Part shown: in pieces, positions 41,801-50,400 of the stretch
How the letters are laid out: each line of letters begins with the position of its first letter
How positions within the stretch are numbered: the first letter of the stretch is position 1
Assembly (NCBI GenBank): GCA_017446095.1
Contig: JAFSRN010000003.1
Location: 1-64,000 of the forward strand
DNA: 64,000 nt
Source of the DNA: Eubacterium sp.
GTDB taxonomy: Bacteria > Bacillota > Clostridia > Oscillospirales > Acutalibacteraceae
Reading direction: 5' to 3'
Notes under the pieces: generated by a model
Told to the model about the DNA's origin: nothing
What the model saw: only the letters and a program-made list of their open reading frames with translations
Database searches by the model: none
Translations under genes and position numbers: made by a program

Positions 41801-43160
41801 AACCAACAATAACCACGATTGGGATGACGGCGTAAAGATCAAAGATCCTGACTGCACTGAAAAAGGTGAAATTCTTCATACCTGTAAGCGCGACCCGCAG
41901 CACACTTATATTGAGTATATTGCTGCAAACGGTCACTCTTGGGATGCAGGCGTAGTTACTGCACCTACCTGCACAGCACAGGGTTACACAACCTATACAT
42001 GCACAGAGTGCGGCGAAACCAAGAAGGGTAATTATACCGGCGTTAACCCCAATAACCACAAGTGGAATGCCGGTGTTGTTACACAGCCGACATGCACATC
42101 AAGAGGTTATACAACTTACACCTGCACACTTTGCAGCGAAACTAAAATCGATAATTATGTTGACGCTTTTGGTCACACACCTGGCGCCGCAGTTCAGGAG
42201 AACGTTGTTTCTGTAACCTGCACAACAGGCGGCTCATACGACGAGGTTGTATACTGCACAACTTGTACAACAGAGCTTTCAAGAGTAAACCACACATCCG
42301 ATCCGCTCGGTCACAACTGGGTAGCAGGCAAGGTTACTGCACCTACCTGCACAGCAAAGGGCTACACTACCTACACCTGCTCTAACTGCGGCGAAACCAA
42401 GAAAGCTGACGAAACTGCAGCACTTGGCCACGCGTGGAATGAAGGCGTTGTAACCAAGGAAGCAACTGTTGAGGAAACCGGCGTTAAGACTTACACCTGT
42501 AAGAACGACCCGACTCACACCAGGACGGAAACTATTCCGCAGCTCACAGTTGCACCTGTTCCTACTGAGGCTGAAGCTAACAAAGCACCTGTTAACAAGC
42601 AGATTAAGAAGATTAACAAGATCAGCACAGTCAGCAACATCAAGAAAAAGAACATGACTATCAAGTTCAGCAAGATCAGCGGCGCGCAGAACTACCGTGT
42701 TGCATTCCGCAAAGCGGGCGACAAGAACTGGAAGTATTACTGGACTAACGGCAAGTCAACTTATGTTCTTAAAAAGCTTAAGGCAAATCAGCTTTACGAG
42801 TTCAAGTTTGCTGCTTATAAGAAGAATAAGAAAGGCAAATGGGAACGCGGCGACTGGTCAACAGTAAGCTACAGATACTTTGCAAAGGCTACTGCTAATC
42901 CTCTTAAGACAAAGAAGAATACAATCACTGTATCCTGGAAGAAGGATAAGAACGCGTCTTACTACGAAGTATTCTATGCTACAAACAAGAATATGACCAA
43001 GGCGAAGAAAGTTAAGGTTGCAAAGAGCAAGACTAATTACACAATTAAGAAGCTCAAGAAAGGCAAGAAATACTACGTTCGCGTAAGAGCCGTAAAGACA
43101 AAGAGCAAGAAGAATTACGTTGGCGAACTTTCCGCAAAAAAGAACATCAAATGTAAATAA
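38841..43160 (+). CDS. large secreted LRR protein with Cys-hairpin array (1439 aa)
   Basis: ATG 38841 behind AAGGAG. Signal peptide (ACILSMLMVITSAPFIALA). A FIVAR-like helical piece (about 33-95) and an unnamed ~250-residue domain are shared with the N-terminal region of the 3772-aa protein at 47483. LRR_5 repeats lie at about 490-800 (TSIGDNMFNGCTGLENVTIPSTV). Eleven Cys-hairpin modules follow at about 800-1235 (core APTCTAQGYTTYTC..CGETK, then GHxW), and two Fn3-like domains with a Lys-rich end (YYVRVRAVKTKSKKNY). No sortase motif or complete dockerin. Likely a long surface stalk presenting a binding head; function inferred from architecture only. Confidence 0.87.
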   Translation: MIKTTKKVIACILSMLMVITSAPFIALADEPIDELKAAITAYETKMDGTVYTNMEAAYTSYYNAVKARDAYINGMRTEIDLAPITADLTTKTAAMQAFTPSFTTVVPSFHGDDLTAYVGTAYNNVLYSPQVDNATATAENTNAKVKYELFYAPTVLAYDGTTQLRMPVMVSAQLTYSKTRYLYGSYPTVSSTDMADHPDLALIGRWYSGDNVTGWSDSNNGKDGNWSFAAQLAANLQTFGYNSDTGYGSNQSTDTRSQELPQYGTLAWWQGRMFYAANIMNVNTTFADGEYLKTYQPHWYICASDSPNSTYDATMMRGSNIIYVINYKAYTDALANNAAKLATIYKYNKTPDRAEDLLEAYDTATSFNINSYNFEDSSKIVEAADLIQTLCETLADKNSKLTESNMSDYNKLFNAIDAYDDIYFAGNADGHYDATTWDTFSSNFERAVNAAGNVYENGYVAEFDNKSIAYIAEALDFMLDKSGDLGDNATYDFDSSTGVVTISGTGALDDYTGTDSPFAGNTKITNVVIEDGVTSIGDNMFNGCTGLENVTIPSTVTYVGESAFEDCSSLTTITVPAGATYGDNAFNGCTSLESVEFGSGEIASKDEADHNAPWYQPSVKEIIITPGVTKIGEHAFSDATNIEKLTVPCDIPVNTASNTNAFEGMTGLKYITITPGTTGTMINWGENSYYKRSPWYGNRNNLEMHVTVQNGVQNISSHAFYECSNIDDINLPGSIASVGERAFYGCSALDDIYFYNPDCVIYDSAFTLRELIKIHGYDNSTAQAYANKYNRDFILIGDHTHNFIPAVTAPTCTEQGYTTYTCSCGNSYTADYTDATGHDWDEGTVTVKPTCTTTGTKVYTCKNDASHKRSETVERVAHTWEATSTTATCTTPGITNYTCAVCTSTKTEVEPALGHDYIGTVTAPTCTAQGYTTYNCSRCEATYVGSYVAVLGHNYISTVVPATCSDFGYTEHKCSRCQDSYQDTLKPTNNNHDWDDGVKIKDPDCTEKGEILHTCKRDPQHTYIEYIAANGHSWDAGVVTAPTCTAQGYTTYTCTECGETKKGNYTGVNPNNHKWNAGVVTQPTCTSRGYTTYTCTLCSETKIDNYVDAFGHTPGAAVQENVVSVTCTTGGSYDEVVYCTTCTTELSRVNHTSDPLGHNWVAGKVTAPTCTAKGYTTYTCSNCGETKKADETAALGHAWNEGVVTKEATVEETGVKTYTCKNDPTHTRTETIPQLTVAPVPTEAEANKAPVNKQIKKINKISTVSNIKKKNMTIKFSKISGAQNYRVAFRKAGDKNWKYYWTNGKSTYVLKKLKANQLYEFKFAAYKKNKKGKWERGDWSTVSYRYFAKATANPLKTKKNTITVSWKKDKNASYYEVFYATNKNMTKAKKVKVAKSKTNYTIKKLKKGKKYYVRVRAVKTKSKKNYVGELSAKKNIKCK
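41240..42545 (+). repeat. eleven coding Cys-hairpin repeats
   Basis: Protein units of 36-45 residues, most with PTCT..GYTTYTC..C and ending GHxW or NHxW. At DNA level several units share long identical stretches (e.g. GCACCTACCTGCACAGCA), so unit number could vary by recombination. Confidence 0.8.
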
Positions 43161-43174
43161 TTCTTAACAGCAGC

Positions 43175-43277
43175 GGCTGCCCGGTTTCGGGCAGCCGTGA
43201 GGCTGTCGAAAAAGTGTATAACCATGCGAAATACTATTTAGGAGAAATAGTAGGGAGCGGCGACCCCGACGCTCCGC
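43175..43277 (+). repeat. hairpin and repeat-element remains
   Basis: GGCTGCCCG/CGGGCAGCC (43175-43196) directly after the LRR gene, then CTATTT/AAATAG and GGAGCG/CGCTCC stems in a stretch starting GGCTGTCGAAAAAGT that looks like an intergenic mobile-repeat remnant. Confidence 0.5.
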
Positions 43278-43307
43278 GTGCGAAGCACCTGATAAATAAT
43301 ATCTATG

Positions 43308-43342
43308 AAAACCCGCAGAAACATTGAGTTCCTGCGGGTTTT
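43308..43342. terminator. bidirectional terminator
   Basis: Perfect 11-bp stem AAAACCCGCAG/CTGCGGGTTTT; A's on one side and T's on the other. Confidence 0.75.
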
Positions 43343-43363
43343 GGCATTTCCCGTTTTTCTGTT

Positions 43364-43454
43364 TTGACTATTTTTATATTTAATGATAGAATGAACTTGC
43401 CAAATACTTTATGCATTTTTATCATTTGATAAAAATGCACGCTTTTTCTTTTTG
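43364..43454 (+). ncRNA. promoter and perfect palindrome: possible very short RNA
   Basis: TTGACT-N17-TAGAAT (43364-43392), followed 20 bp later by the perfect 12-bp inverted repeat GCATTTTTATCA/TGATAAAAATGC (43413-43438) and a CTTTTTCTTTTT tail. Read literally this gives a ~60-nt transcript. The promoter shares TTAATGATAGAATG with the one at 11570. It may equally be a decayed gene front. Confidence 0.35.
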
Positions 43455-43499
43455 TAGGACAATATGAGCTCGGCATAATATGACAAAATAAAAAAAATC

Positions 43500-43528
43500 T
43501 TGACAAACAGGTTACAACTGATTATAAT
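43500..43528 (+). promoter_or_regulatory. sigma-A promoter of the T-box operon
   Basis: Consensus TTGACA, 17 bp, TATAAT. Confidence 0.9.
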
Positions 43529-43806
43529 ATACACACAATATTGAAATGCGTTGACAAGAACAACGCCGCTGTTTACTTGATTTCAGAGAACTGCCGGTTG
43601 GTGCAAGGCAGCACGGGGACGCAGCGGATATCCTCTTTGAGCAGATGTGCCGAATTTAGTAAGCACATACGGGTTCTCCCGTTACAGAGATAGCATATCA
43701 CTTACAATCGTAAAGTATGCAAGAGCGCACTGTTTATCAGTGAATAAGAGTGGTACCACGGTATTTATATCGCCTCTTAACCCTTCGGGGTTAGGAGGCT
43801 TTTTTG
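43529..43806 (+). promoter_or_regulatory. T-box riboswitch leader (probably isoleucine)
   Basis: Stem I: GCCGCTG pairs with CAGCGG; the apical part has AGAGAACTGCCGGTTGGTGCAAG. The T-box core is AGAGTGGTACCACGG (43748-43762). The intrinsic terminator GCCTC.TAACCC/GGGTTA.GAGGC with T's is at 43772-43805. Uncharged tRNA should bind TGGT with its ACCA end and favour read-through. The specifier loop after GCAGCGG reads ATATCC, in which ATC (Ile) is the best codon candidate, so the amino acid is an inference. It controls the four-gene ferredoxin oxidoreductase operon starting at 43826. Confidence 0.88.
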
Positions 43807-43825
43807 ATTAAAAGGGGACGATATT

Positions 43826-44401
43826 ATGGATAATGTAGTAGAAATCCGCTGGCACGGCAGAGGCGGTCAGGGCGCAAAAACAGCAGCCCTCCTGCTTGCA
43901 GACGTTGCATTTAAAACGGGCAAATTCGTTCAGGGTTTCCCGGAATACGGTCCGGAGCGCATGGGCGCGCCGATAACCGCATATAACAGAATCGGTGATA
44001 ATGAAATTCGCGTTCACTCAAACATCTACCACCCCGATTATGTGGTTGTTGTTGATGAGGGACTTCTCGAGGTTGTTGATGTTACCGACGGTCTTTCAGA
44101 GCAGGGTGCAATCGTTGTCAACACCAAAAAGCCTGTTGAGGAGATTAAAAAGCACCTCAAGGGCTATAACGGCAAGGTGTTTACTATCGACGCGCGCAAG
44201 GTGTCAAAGCAGTGCCTCGGCAAGTATTTCCCGAACACACCTATGCTTGCGGCTATCGTCAAGGTATCCCGTGTAATGGACGAGGACGTGTTCTTCAGCG
44301 AGATGAAAGCGTCGTTTGAGCATAAGTTTTCCTCAAAACCGGAGGTTATAGAGGGCAATATGAACGCCCTTAAAATGGCATTTAAGGAGGTGCGCGGATA
44401 A
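43826..44401 (+). CDS. 2-oxoacid:ferredoxin oxidoreductase, gamma subunit
   Basis: 191 aa. Family marks RWHGRGGQGAKTAALLLADVAFKTGKFVQGFPEYGPERMGAP at the N-terminus; the rest is the PorC/VorC fold. One of four subunits (gamma, delta, alpha, beta) that oxidise or form 2-oxoacids with CoA and ferredoxin in the cytoplasm. It overlaps the delta gene by one base (ATAATG). The order gamma-delta-alpha-beta is that of pyruvate/ketoisovalerate oxidoreductases of anaerobes. The T-box upstream argues for a role in branched-chain amino-acid supply. Confidence 0.93.
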   Translation: MDNVVEIRWHGRGGQGAKTAALLLADVAFKTGKFVQGFPEYGPERMGAPITAYNRIGDNEIRVHSNIYHPDYVVVVDEGLLEVVDVTDGLSEQGAIVVNTKKPVEEIKKHLKGYNGKVFTIDARKVSKQCLGKYFPNTPMLAAIVKVSRVMDEDVFFSEMKASFEHKFSSKPEVIEGNMNALKMAFKEVRG

Positions 44402-44709
44402 TGAAAAGCGATGTATCAAAGCTTGGTCTTGACTGCAAGTGGACTGATCTTACAGAAGGTATGCAGATTTACGGCAGCTCGACTTCTGTAGAGTTCAACA
44501 CGGGCGAATGGGCTTCCGTTCAGCCTGAAATTGATAACGAAAAGTGCATCCACTGCCTTCTTTGCGTGCCTGTTTGCCCCGATAGCTGCATCAGCGTTAT
44601 CAAGGGCACTACCGCAAGGGGAGCAATTGATTACGAACACTGCAAAGGCTGCGGCATTTGCGTTAAAACCTGCCCGACGGGCGCACTTTCAATGGAAGGG
44701 GTGAGGTAG
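44401..44709 (+). CDS. 2-oxoacid:ferredoxin oxidoreductase, delta subunit (2x 4Fe-4S)
   Basis: 102 aa ferredoxin-like subunit. Two cluster motifs: CIHCLLCVPVCPD and CKGCGICVKTCPTGAL. It passes electrons from the thiamine site in the beta subunit to free ferredoxin. It lies between the gamma and alpha genes with one-base overlap and a 1-bp gap. Confidence 0.95.
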   Translation: MKSDVSKLGLDCKWTDLTEGMQIYGSSTSVEFNTGEWASVQPEIDNEKCIHCLLCVPVCPDSCISVIKGTTARGAIDYEHCKGCGICVKTCPTGALSMEGVR

Positions 44710-44710
44710 C

Positions 44711-45895
44711 ATGGCAAGAAAAGACAGAATGTCAGGTAACGAAGCTGTCGCAGAGGCGCTTCGTCAGATTAACCCCGATGTAATGGCGGCTTTCCCGATC
44801 ACACCTTCAACCGAGATTCCGCAGTATTTCTCAAAGCTCGTTGCAAACGGTCTTGTTGACAGCGAGTTCATCCCTGTTGAGAGCGAACATTCCGCTATGT
44901 CCGCGGTTATCGGTTCGGAATCCGCAGGCGCAAGGTCTGTAACAGCCACTTCCTCGGCAGGTATGGCGCTTATGTGGGAAGAACTTTACCTTGCTGCGTC
45001 AAACCGTCTGCCTATCGTGTTAACGCTCGTTAACCGTGCGCTGTCAGGTCCTATCAACATCAACTGCGACCACTCTGACTCAATGGGTGCGCGCGACGCG
45101 GGTTGGATTCAGATTTACGCAGAGAATAATCAGGAGGTTTACGATAACCTCTGTATGGCTTACAGAATCGGCGAGCACAAGGATGTTAAGCTGCCTGTTA
45201 TGATTTGCCAGGACGGCTTCATCACCTCGCACGCAGTAGAGAATATTACGCTCAACGAGGACGACGAGGTTAAGGGCTTTGTCGGCGAATACGAGCCCGA
45301 GCACTCGCTTCTTGACCCAGATTGCGCTATGGCGGTTGGTCCTTACAGCGTTACAAACTACTATTTTGAAGCAAAGCGCGCGCAGGCAGAAGCGCTTAAA
45401 AATGCAAAGCAGGTAACGCTTGACGTTGCAAAAGAGTACGCGGCGCTTACAGGCAGGGAATACGGTCTGTTTGAGGAGTACCGTATGGACGACGCCGAGT
45501 ATGCAGTTGTGATTATCGGCTCTGCCGCTGGCACAACCAAGGAAGCGGTTGATAAAATGCGCGACGAGTGGGGCAAAAAGGTCGGTATGATTAAGATCCG
45601 CCTGTTCCGCCCGTTCCCTGCAGATGAAATTGCAAAGGCGCTCGAGGGCGTAAAAGCCGTTGCAATTATGGACAGAACAGAGTCGTATAACGATTCCTGC
45701 GGTCCGCTCGGCGCAGACGTTACAACCGCGCTTTACCGTGCAAAGAGCGACTGCCTGACAGTCAACTATGTTTACGGTCTTGGCGGACGCGACGTGCGTG
45801 TTAAGCATATGATTGATATTTACGAAGAACTTGAACGTATTGCCGCTGACGGCAAGGTAGACAACCCGTATCGCTATATGGGCGTGCGTGAGTAA
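44711..45895 (+). CDS. 2-oxoacid:ferredoxin oxidoreductase, alpha subunit
   Basis: 394 aa. N-terminal pyrimidine-binding domain (MSGNEAVAEALRQINPDVMAAFPITPSTEIPQYF, IPVESEHSAMSAVIGSESAGARSVTATSSAGMALMWEELY) and a C-terminal transketolase-like domain (KVGMIKIRLFRPFPADEI). Closest by eye to PorA (pyruvate) type, but the same family includes 2-ketoisovalerate enzymes (VorB). With the beta subunit it forms the thiamine-diphosphate active site. Start follows GGGGTGAGG. Confidence 0.94.
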   Translation: MARKDRMSGNEAVAEALRQINPDVMAAFPITPSTEIPQYFSKLVANGLVDSEFIPVESEHSAMSAVIGSESAGARSVTATSSAGMALMWEELYLAASNRLPIVLTLVNRALSGPININCDHSDSMGARDAGWIQIYAENNQEVYDNLCMAYRIGEHKDVKLPVMICQDGFITSHAVENITLNEDDEVKGFVGEYEPEHSLLDPDCAMAVGPYSVTNYYFEAKRAQAEALKNAKQVTLDVAKEYAALTGREYGLFEEYRMDDAEYAVVIIGSAAGTTKEAVDKMRDEWGKKVGMIKIRLFRPFPADEIAKALEGVKAVAIMDRTESYNDSCGPLGADVTTALYRAKSDCLTVNYVYGLGGRDVRVKHMIDIYEELERIAADGKVDNPYRYMGVRE

Positions 45896-45907
45896 GGAGG
45901 GGAGAGT

Positions 45908-46855
45908 ATGTACAATTTTAAAGAATTTGTGTCCCGTGAGGACAGACTCGCCCCCGGTCACAGAATGTGCGCAGGCTGCGGCGGTACAATCGCTGTAAGG
46001 AATGTGCTTAAAGCCGTTCACGAGGGCGACCACGCCGTTGTGGGTAATGCAACGGGCTGTCTTGAGGTTTCGAGCTTTATGTACCCCTATACGGCGTACA
46101 AGGACTCATATATTCACAATGCGTTTGAGAATGCAGGCGCAACGCTTTCCGGCGTTGAAGGTGCGTATAACGCACTTAAGCGCAAAGGCAGACTGAAGGA
46201 TGATAACTTCAAATTCATCACTTTCGGCGGCGACGGCGGCACGTACGATATCGGATTCCAGTCCCTTTCAGGCGCAATGGAACGTAACCACGATATGGTT
46301 TATGTCTGCTACGATAACGGCGCGTATATGAACACAGGTATTCAGCGTTCATCTGCAACGCCTATGTTTGCGGACACCACCACAACGCCTGTCGGCAGGC
46401 AGTCGGACGGTAAAATCCAGTACCGCAAGGACTTGGCGGCAATCATCGCAGAGCATCAGGTTCCGTATGTTGCGCAGACTACGTTTGTTAAGAACTTCCG
46501 CGACCTGCACTGCAAGAGCGAGCGCGCTATTTACACAAAGGGCGCAGCGTTCCTTAACATTATGGCGCCCTGTCCGCGTGGCTGGCGCTATCCTGCTTAC
46601 GATATTTTGGATATCTGCAAGCTTGCTGTTGAAACGCGTTACTGGCCGCTGTTTGAGGTTGTTGACGGCAAATGGATACTCAACTACGAGCCTGCAAAGT
46701 ACGTTCCGATTGAGGAATGGCTTGTTAAGCAGGGCAGGTTTAAGCATATGTTCAAGCCGGGCAACGAGTGGATGATTGAAACCTTCCAGAAGGAAGTTGA
46801 CCGCCGCTGGGATGAGCTTCTTAAACGCTGCGACGGACATAAATTTTCCTACTAA
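45908..46855 (+). CDS. 2-oxoacid:ferredoxin oxidoreductase, beta subunit (TPP-binding)
   Basis: 315 aa. Cluster/TPP region GHRMCAGCGGTIAVRN, ATGCLEVSSFMYPYTAY, and the thiamine-diphosphate/Mg motif FGGDGGTYDIGFQSLSGAMERNHDMVYVCYDNGAYMNTG. The strong PorB character suggests pyruvate or a short branched 2-oxoacid. Last gene of the T-box operon, 12 bp after alpha behind GGAGGGGAG. If the T-box senses isoleucine, the enzyme may work in the carboxylating direction to make branched-chain 2-oxoacids. Confidence 0.94.
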   Translation: MYNFKEFVSREDRLAPGHRMCAGCGGTIAVRNVLKAVHEGDHAVVGNATGCLEVSSFMYPYTAYKDSYIHNAFENAGATLSGVEGAYNALKRKGRLKDDNFKFITFGGDGGTYDIGFQSLSGAMERNHDMVYVCYDNGAYMNTGIQRSSATPMFADTTTTPVGRQSDGKIQYRKDLAAIIAEHQVPYVAQTTFVKNFRDLHCKSERAIYTKGAAFLNIMAPCPRGWRYPAYDILDICKLAVETRYWPLFEVVDGKWILNYEPAKYVPIEEWLVKQGRFKHMFKPGNEWMIETFQKEVDRRWDELLKRCDGHKFSY

Positions 46856-46873
46856 TCATATTACAATTCAAAA

Positions 46874-46905
46874 CCGCAGGATTTATGCATCCTGCGGTCA
46901 ATTTA
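46874..46905 (+). terminator. terminator of the oxidoreductase operon
   Basis: Perfect 8-bp stem CCGCAGGA/TCCTGCGG with an 8-nt loop, weak T tail. Confidence 0.75.
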
Positions 46906-46926
46906 TTTATAATGATGTATTTTGCT

Positions 46927-46941
46927 GTGCGAGAGACGGGA
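46927..46941 (-). repeat. 15-bp duplicate of the tRNA-Leu 3' end
   Basis: GTGCGAGAGACGGGA here is identical to 47015-47029 inside the tRNA gene, and the TATTTTG before it is also shared. It is the kind of short tRNA-end copy left by integration/excision or by loss of a tandem tRNA gene. Confidence 0.5.
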
Positions 46942-46977
46942 ACACAATAATTGTACATTTGTGATTTAAGAAATGAA

Positions 46978-47012
46978 AATAGACCACACAGCAAATGCTG
47001 TATGGTCTATTT
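46978..47012 (-). terminator. terminator of tRNA-Leu
   Basis: On the minus strand, a near-perfect stem AATAGACCATACAGC/GCTGTGTGGTCTATT with an ATTT loop, then TTCATTT. Confidence 0.75.
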
Positions 47013-47097
47013 TGGTGCGAGAGACGGGACTTGAACCCGTACGAGTCGCCCCACACGCCCCTCAAACGTGCGCGTCTGCCGATTCCGCCACTCTCGC
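47013..47097 (-). tRNA. tRNA-Leu, anticodon GAG
   Basis: Acceptor stem GCGAGAG/CTCTCGC, discriminator A and encoded CCA. Anticodon stem CACGT/GCGTG with loop TTGAGGG gives anticodon GAG (reads CUC/CUU). A long variable arm and the T loop GGTTCAAGTCC are present. 85 nt, a normal class II tRNA. Transcribed leftward from its own promoter. Confidence 0.95.
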
Positions 47098-47109
47098 TCA
47101 ACGAATAGA

Positions 47110-47138
47110 ATTATAACAAACGCACGCGCAAATGTCAA
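47110..47138 (-). promoter_or_regulatory. tRNA-Leu promoter
   Basis: On the minus strand TTGACA, 17 bp, TATAAT: a full consensus. Confidence 0.88.
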
Positions 47139-47272
47139 CACTTTTTTAAAAAATGTTTAAACTAATTGGTTTTTAATTATTAATATTTAACAGGGGAACA
47201 GGGAATAGCGATTTTCTCATCGATAATACACAACCGTCCACAAAATTTTATTAACAAAATGTTTACAAATAC

Positions 47273-47301
47273 TTGACATCGGCGTTAGTCTATTATATAA
47301 T
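47273..47301 (+). promoter_or_regulatory. promoter of the giant protein gene
   Basis: TTGACA, 17 bp, TATAAT, followed by a ~175-nt leader with no clear gene and then GGAGGAGG before the start. Confidence 0.85.
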
Positions 47302-47482
47302 GAAGATGAAATAAAATAGGCAAAAACTTTCAACTTTTAGCATTATTTCTTGTGTACAATGCACAGAGTATAGGCTGCAAGATAAGGTCAGTATCGTTGC
47401 GGTTAGTGTTTTACGGTGTGTTAATTATTTAACAATCTTGACAAAACAACCTGCATTGTCGCAAATTGGAGGAGGAATTTAT

Positions 47483-50400
47483 ATGAGTACAAAATCAAGA
47501 ATAGGCAAAAAATTCTTAGCCATAGTACTGTCCGTACTTATGGTTGTTACAATGTTGCCAACATTTGCGATTACAGCAAATGCCGCAGTAAAATGGAATG
47601 TTGTAGCATCTTCTGATTTTACGAAAGCGACACTTCAAGTAGAAGGCGGAGCGCTCTCTAATGTTCCAACATACAAAGGCGGCAATCCTATTTCCTGGAA
47701 CACAGTTGTATGGACCGGAACAGGAAATGCATATAAAACATCGGAAGCCTATGGTATTCCCGACGGATATATGTATATGAGTGGCTACGGAAACAACACG
47801 GCATTTCCAATACCAAAGAATTCTTCTACTATGAAAATTGATTTTGGATTTAGCTTCAATTCTTCATATTCTATAGATGCTTCAAGTGGTATTTATGATT
47901 TTTTGAAGTTAAACTATGATACAACACTTTTTGGTGATATTGGAAGAGACCAATACGGATATTGTGTGTTTGAACAGGGTGTAGACGGCAAAGCGTATTC
48001 TTTTGGTCAAACACTTGCACCTGCAAGCCCTGCAAGACAGACATACTATACAAGTAGTAGCCTCTCTGCCGGTGTTGAGTATCACTATATACTTGAATAT
48101 GTAGAAGGTCAATATGCTTGCGCTTATATTACCGATGCTGCCGGAAACTATATTCAGGAGCAATTTAATACAACTGATTCCACTTTGTTAAATCAATTCT
48201 ATCGTGGCTTGCACGAATGGAATGGTATTACAGGTATCCGTATGGGTGACTACAAACAAGGTGATTATCTACGCGGTCTGGAATACAGAAATATTACATT
48301 TTACACAGGTAGTGTAACCGGAGGCGAAGCATCTGTAAACAACCTCAGGTCTTTAATTGAAGATTATGAGGGTATAATGGCGAGCGGTAGTGTATATACC
48401 AATATGGCCTCTGCATATAAAGCGTATGTTGATGCAAATGAGGCTTATGATGCTGCTGTGTACGGAAACAACACCTCTAAAGTGTCCGACGCGTATTCTG
48501 CTCTGTCAAGCGCTATTGCAAATATGAAAACCTGGACGCCTGCGACATTTACCGCAAAGTCTTACCATTATGATGACGAGGCTGTAAATGGTTACTCAAA
48601 TGTTGTATATGCTACAAGTGGCGACAGCGGAATGTTTGAACCTGACGATTATACTGAACCTGGTGCAACGTATGTTAAACTTTTTCTCCCTAAGATTACA
48701 GTTCTTGTTTATGATGGAAAGAATGAAGTGTCTTCGCCAATCGTTGCAGAAACCAAGCAGCATGATAAGGCAGCAGTTAGTAAACAAAAGATTTGCTATA
48801 TAGCAAGTCCAAATGATACTGTATATTTTGACCAAACGTGGAAAGGTTATACTGAAACAGATTGGAAAAAATGGCCAACAACTACTACAAATCAATTTGG
48901 TTCGTTAACATCACACGGGACTTCGTACATGTTTGACACCACTAATAAAAACACACCGCGATTCTGGAGAAACAAATTAGTGTATCATGGCACGGGTAAT
49001 TCTGCTAATTATTATGAAACTTTTAGTAATTTCAATTTTAGTAGTTATGCGTATTATAGTAATTGGGGTGATAAGTACGGAAGTAAAAGTATTGCGACAA
49101 CATTTACTAACTACGTTATCAATTACAAGCCTATTATCAGCGATGTCAACACACTTAAATCACGGCTTTCTGCTGTCGATGTTTCAAATTACAAAGAGGG
49201 CGGTCTTTCCTCAATTATGATTGCATTTGACGCGTATACAAGTGATAGCGTTAATCCAAATAAGTATGCGTATTCAAATGTATCAAGCGATGTTTCTGCG
49301 TGTGCAACTGAAATAAAAAATGCTCACAATAATTATGCTTCTGAAACAGTTGGTGCCGCTGACAATGCAAACAATTACATCAAACTTCGCAGTTATTTAA
49401 CTGACGGTTTGAGTGGTACGTTTGATTTTGGTAACGGCAATGTTACATTAACGGCAAAACAGATATTTGAAGATTCTGCATATAACGCAGATAACCTTGC
49501 AAATTACGGTGACTCAACAACCGGTTTCTACAAGGCTTATCTTGACGCTGTCAACCATATGGCGGCTCTGCCTGCTACAACCAGCGCAAGCGATTATGAT
49601 GGAAGCACAGCGGCTTCGCTTGCAACGGCGCTGAAAAATGCATTTGATTTGCTTTCTGTTAAAGCGCCTATTGATCCGCCTACATTCACAGGTCAGGCAT
49701 ATATAGGCTCAACAAATACTATCACAATTAATAACCCTTCCGTTGCAGACGGTGCAACTGTTCACTATTCTATCGAGTATACTAAAACCGATAATACAAA
49801 AGTGACAGAAAACGGTACTTTCTCAACCGCAAGCAAGGATATCACACTGTTTGCTGCTAACGCTTCTTCGGTTATATACAAGTCTGCGCAGATTACCGCG
49901 TATGCAGAGAAAAACAACAGCCCGACAGATAATGTTACAGCATCGTATACATATCTGCCTGCGCCTACAATTATTAATGACCACACCTCGGCGGCGCTCG
50001 AGGATAATACTGTGTTTGTAAACTATACGGTAAGTGTAACATCAAACAGTACAGCTCCGAATCCGACATTTGAGTACAGCTTCAATGGCAGTGCATGGTA
50101 TCCAATGCCTGCACACCTCAATCCGTTTGGCAGCGGCGCAGCGCAAGGCGACAGTCCTGCTTATGATAACTCAAATCTTGATAAGGTTACGCTCTATGTA
50201 AGAGAAAAGTATAATATATCCTTTGAAACAACTTCAAAAAGGATTATCAACAGAGCTACTGCGCCTACTATCACCGCTGCAAGTGAGTATGTTGATGAAA
50301 ACCACGGTTTTACTGTTAATGACCGTGACACCGTACATGGTACGCTCAAATTTGAACTTTCGACTGATAACAGCAACTGGGTTGAGTTTGATTACAACAA

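Noticed and set aside
43303-43506. 67-codon leftward frame after the 1439-aa LRR gene
   Set aside because: It spans a terminator stem and a perfect palindrome and has no ribosome site.
45080-46033. 317-codon leftward frame opposite the oxidoreductase alpha gene
   Set aside because: Shadow of a strongly conserved gene on the other strand; no ribosome site and Cys/His/Val-rich, unlike real proteins here.
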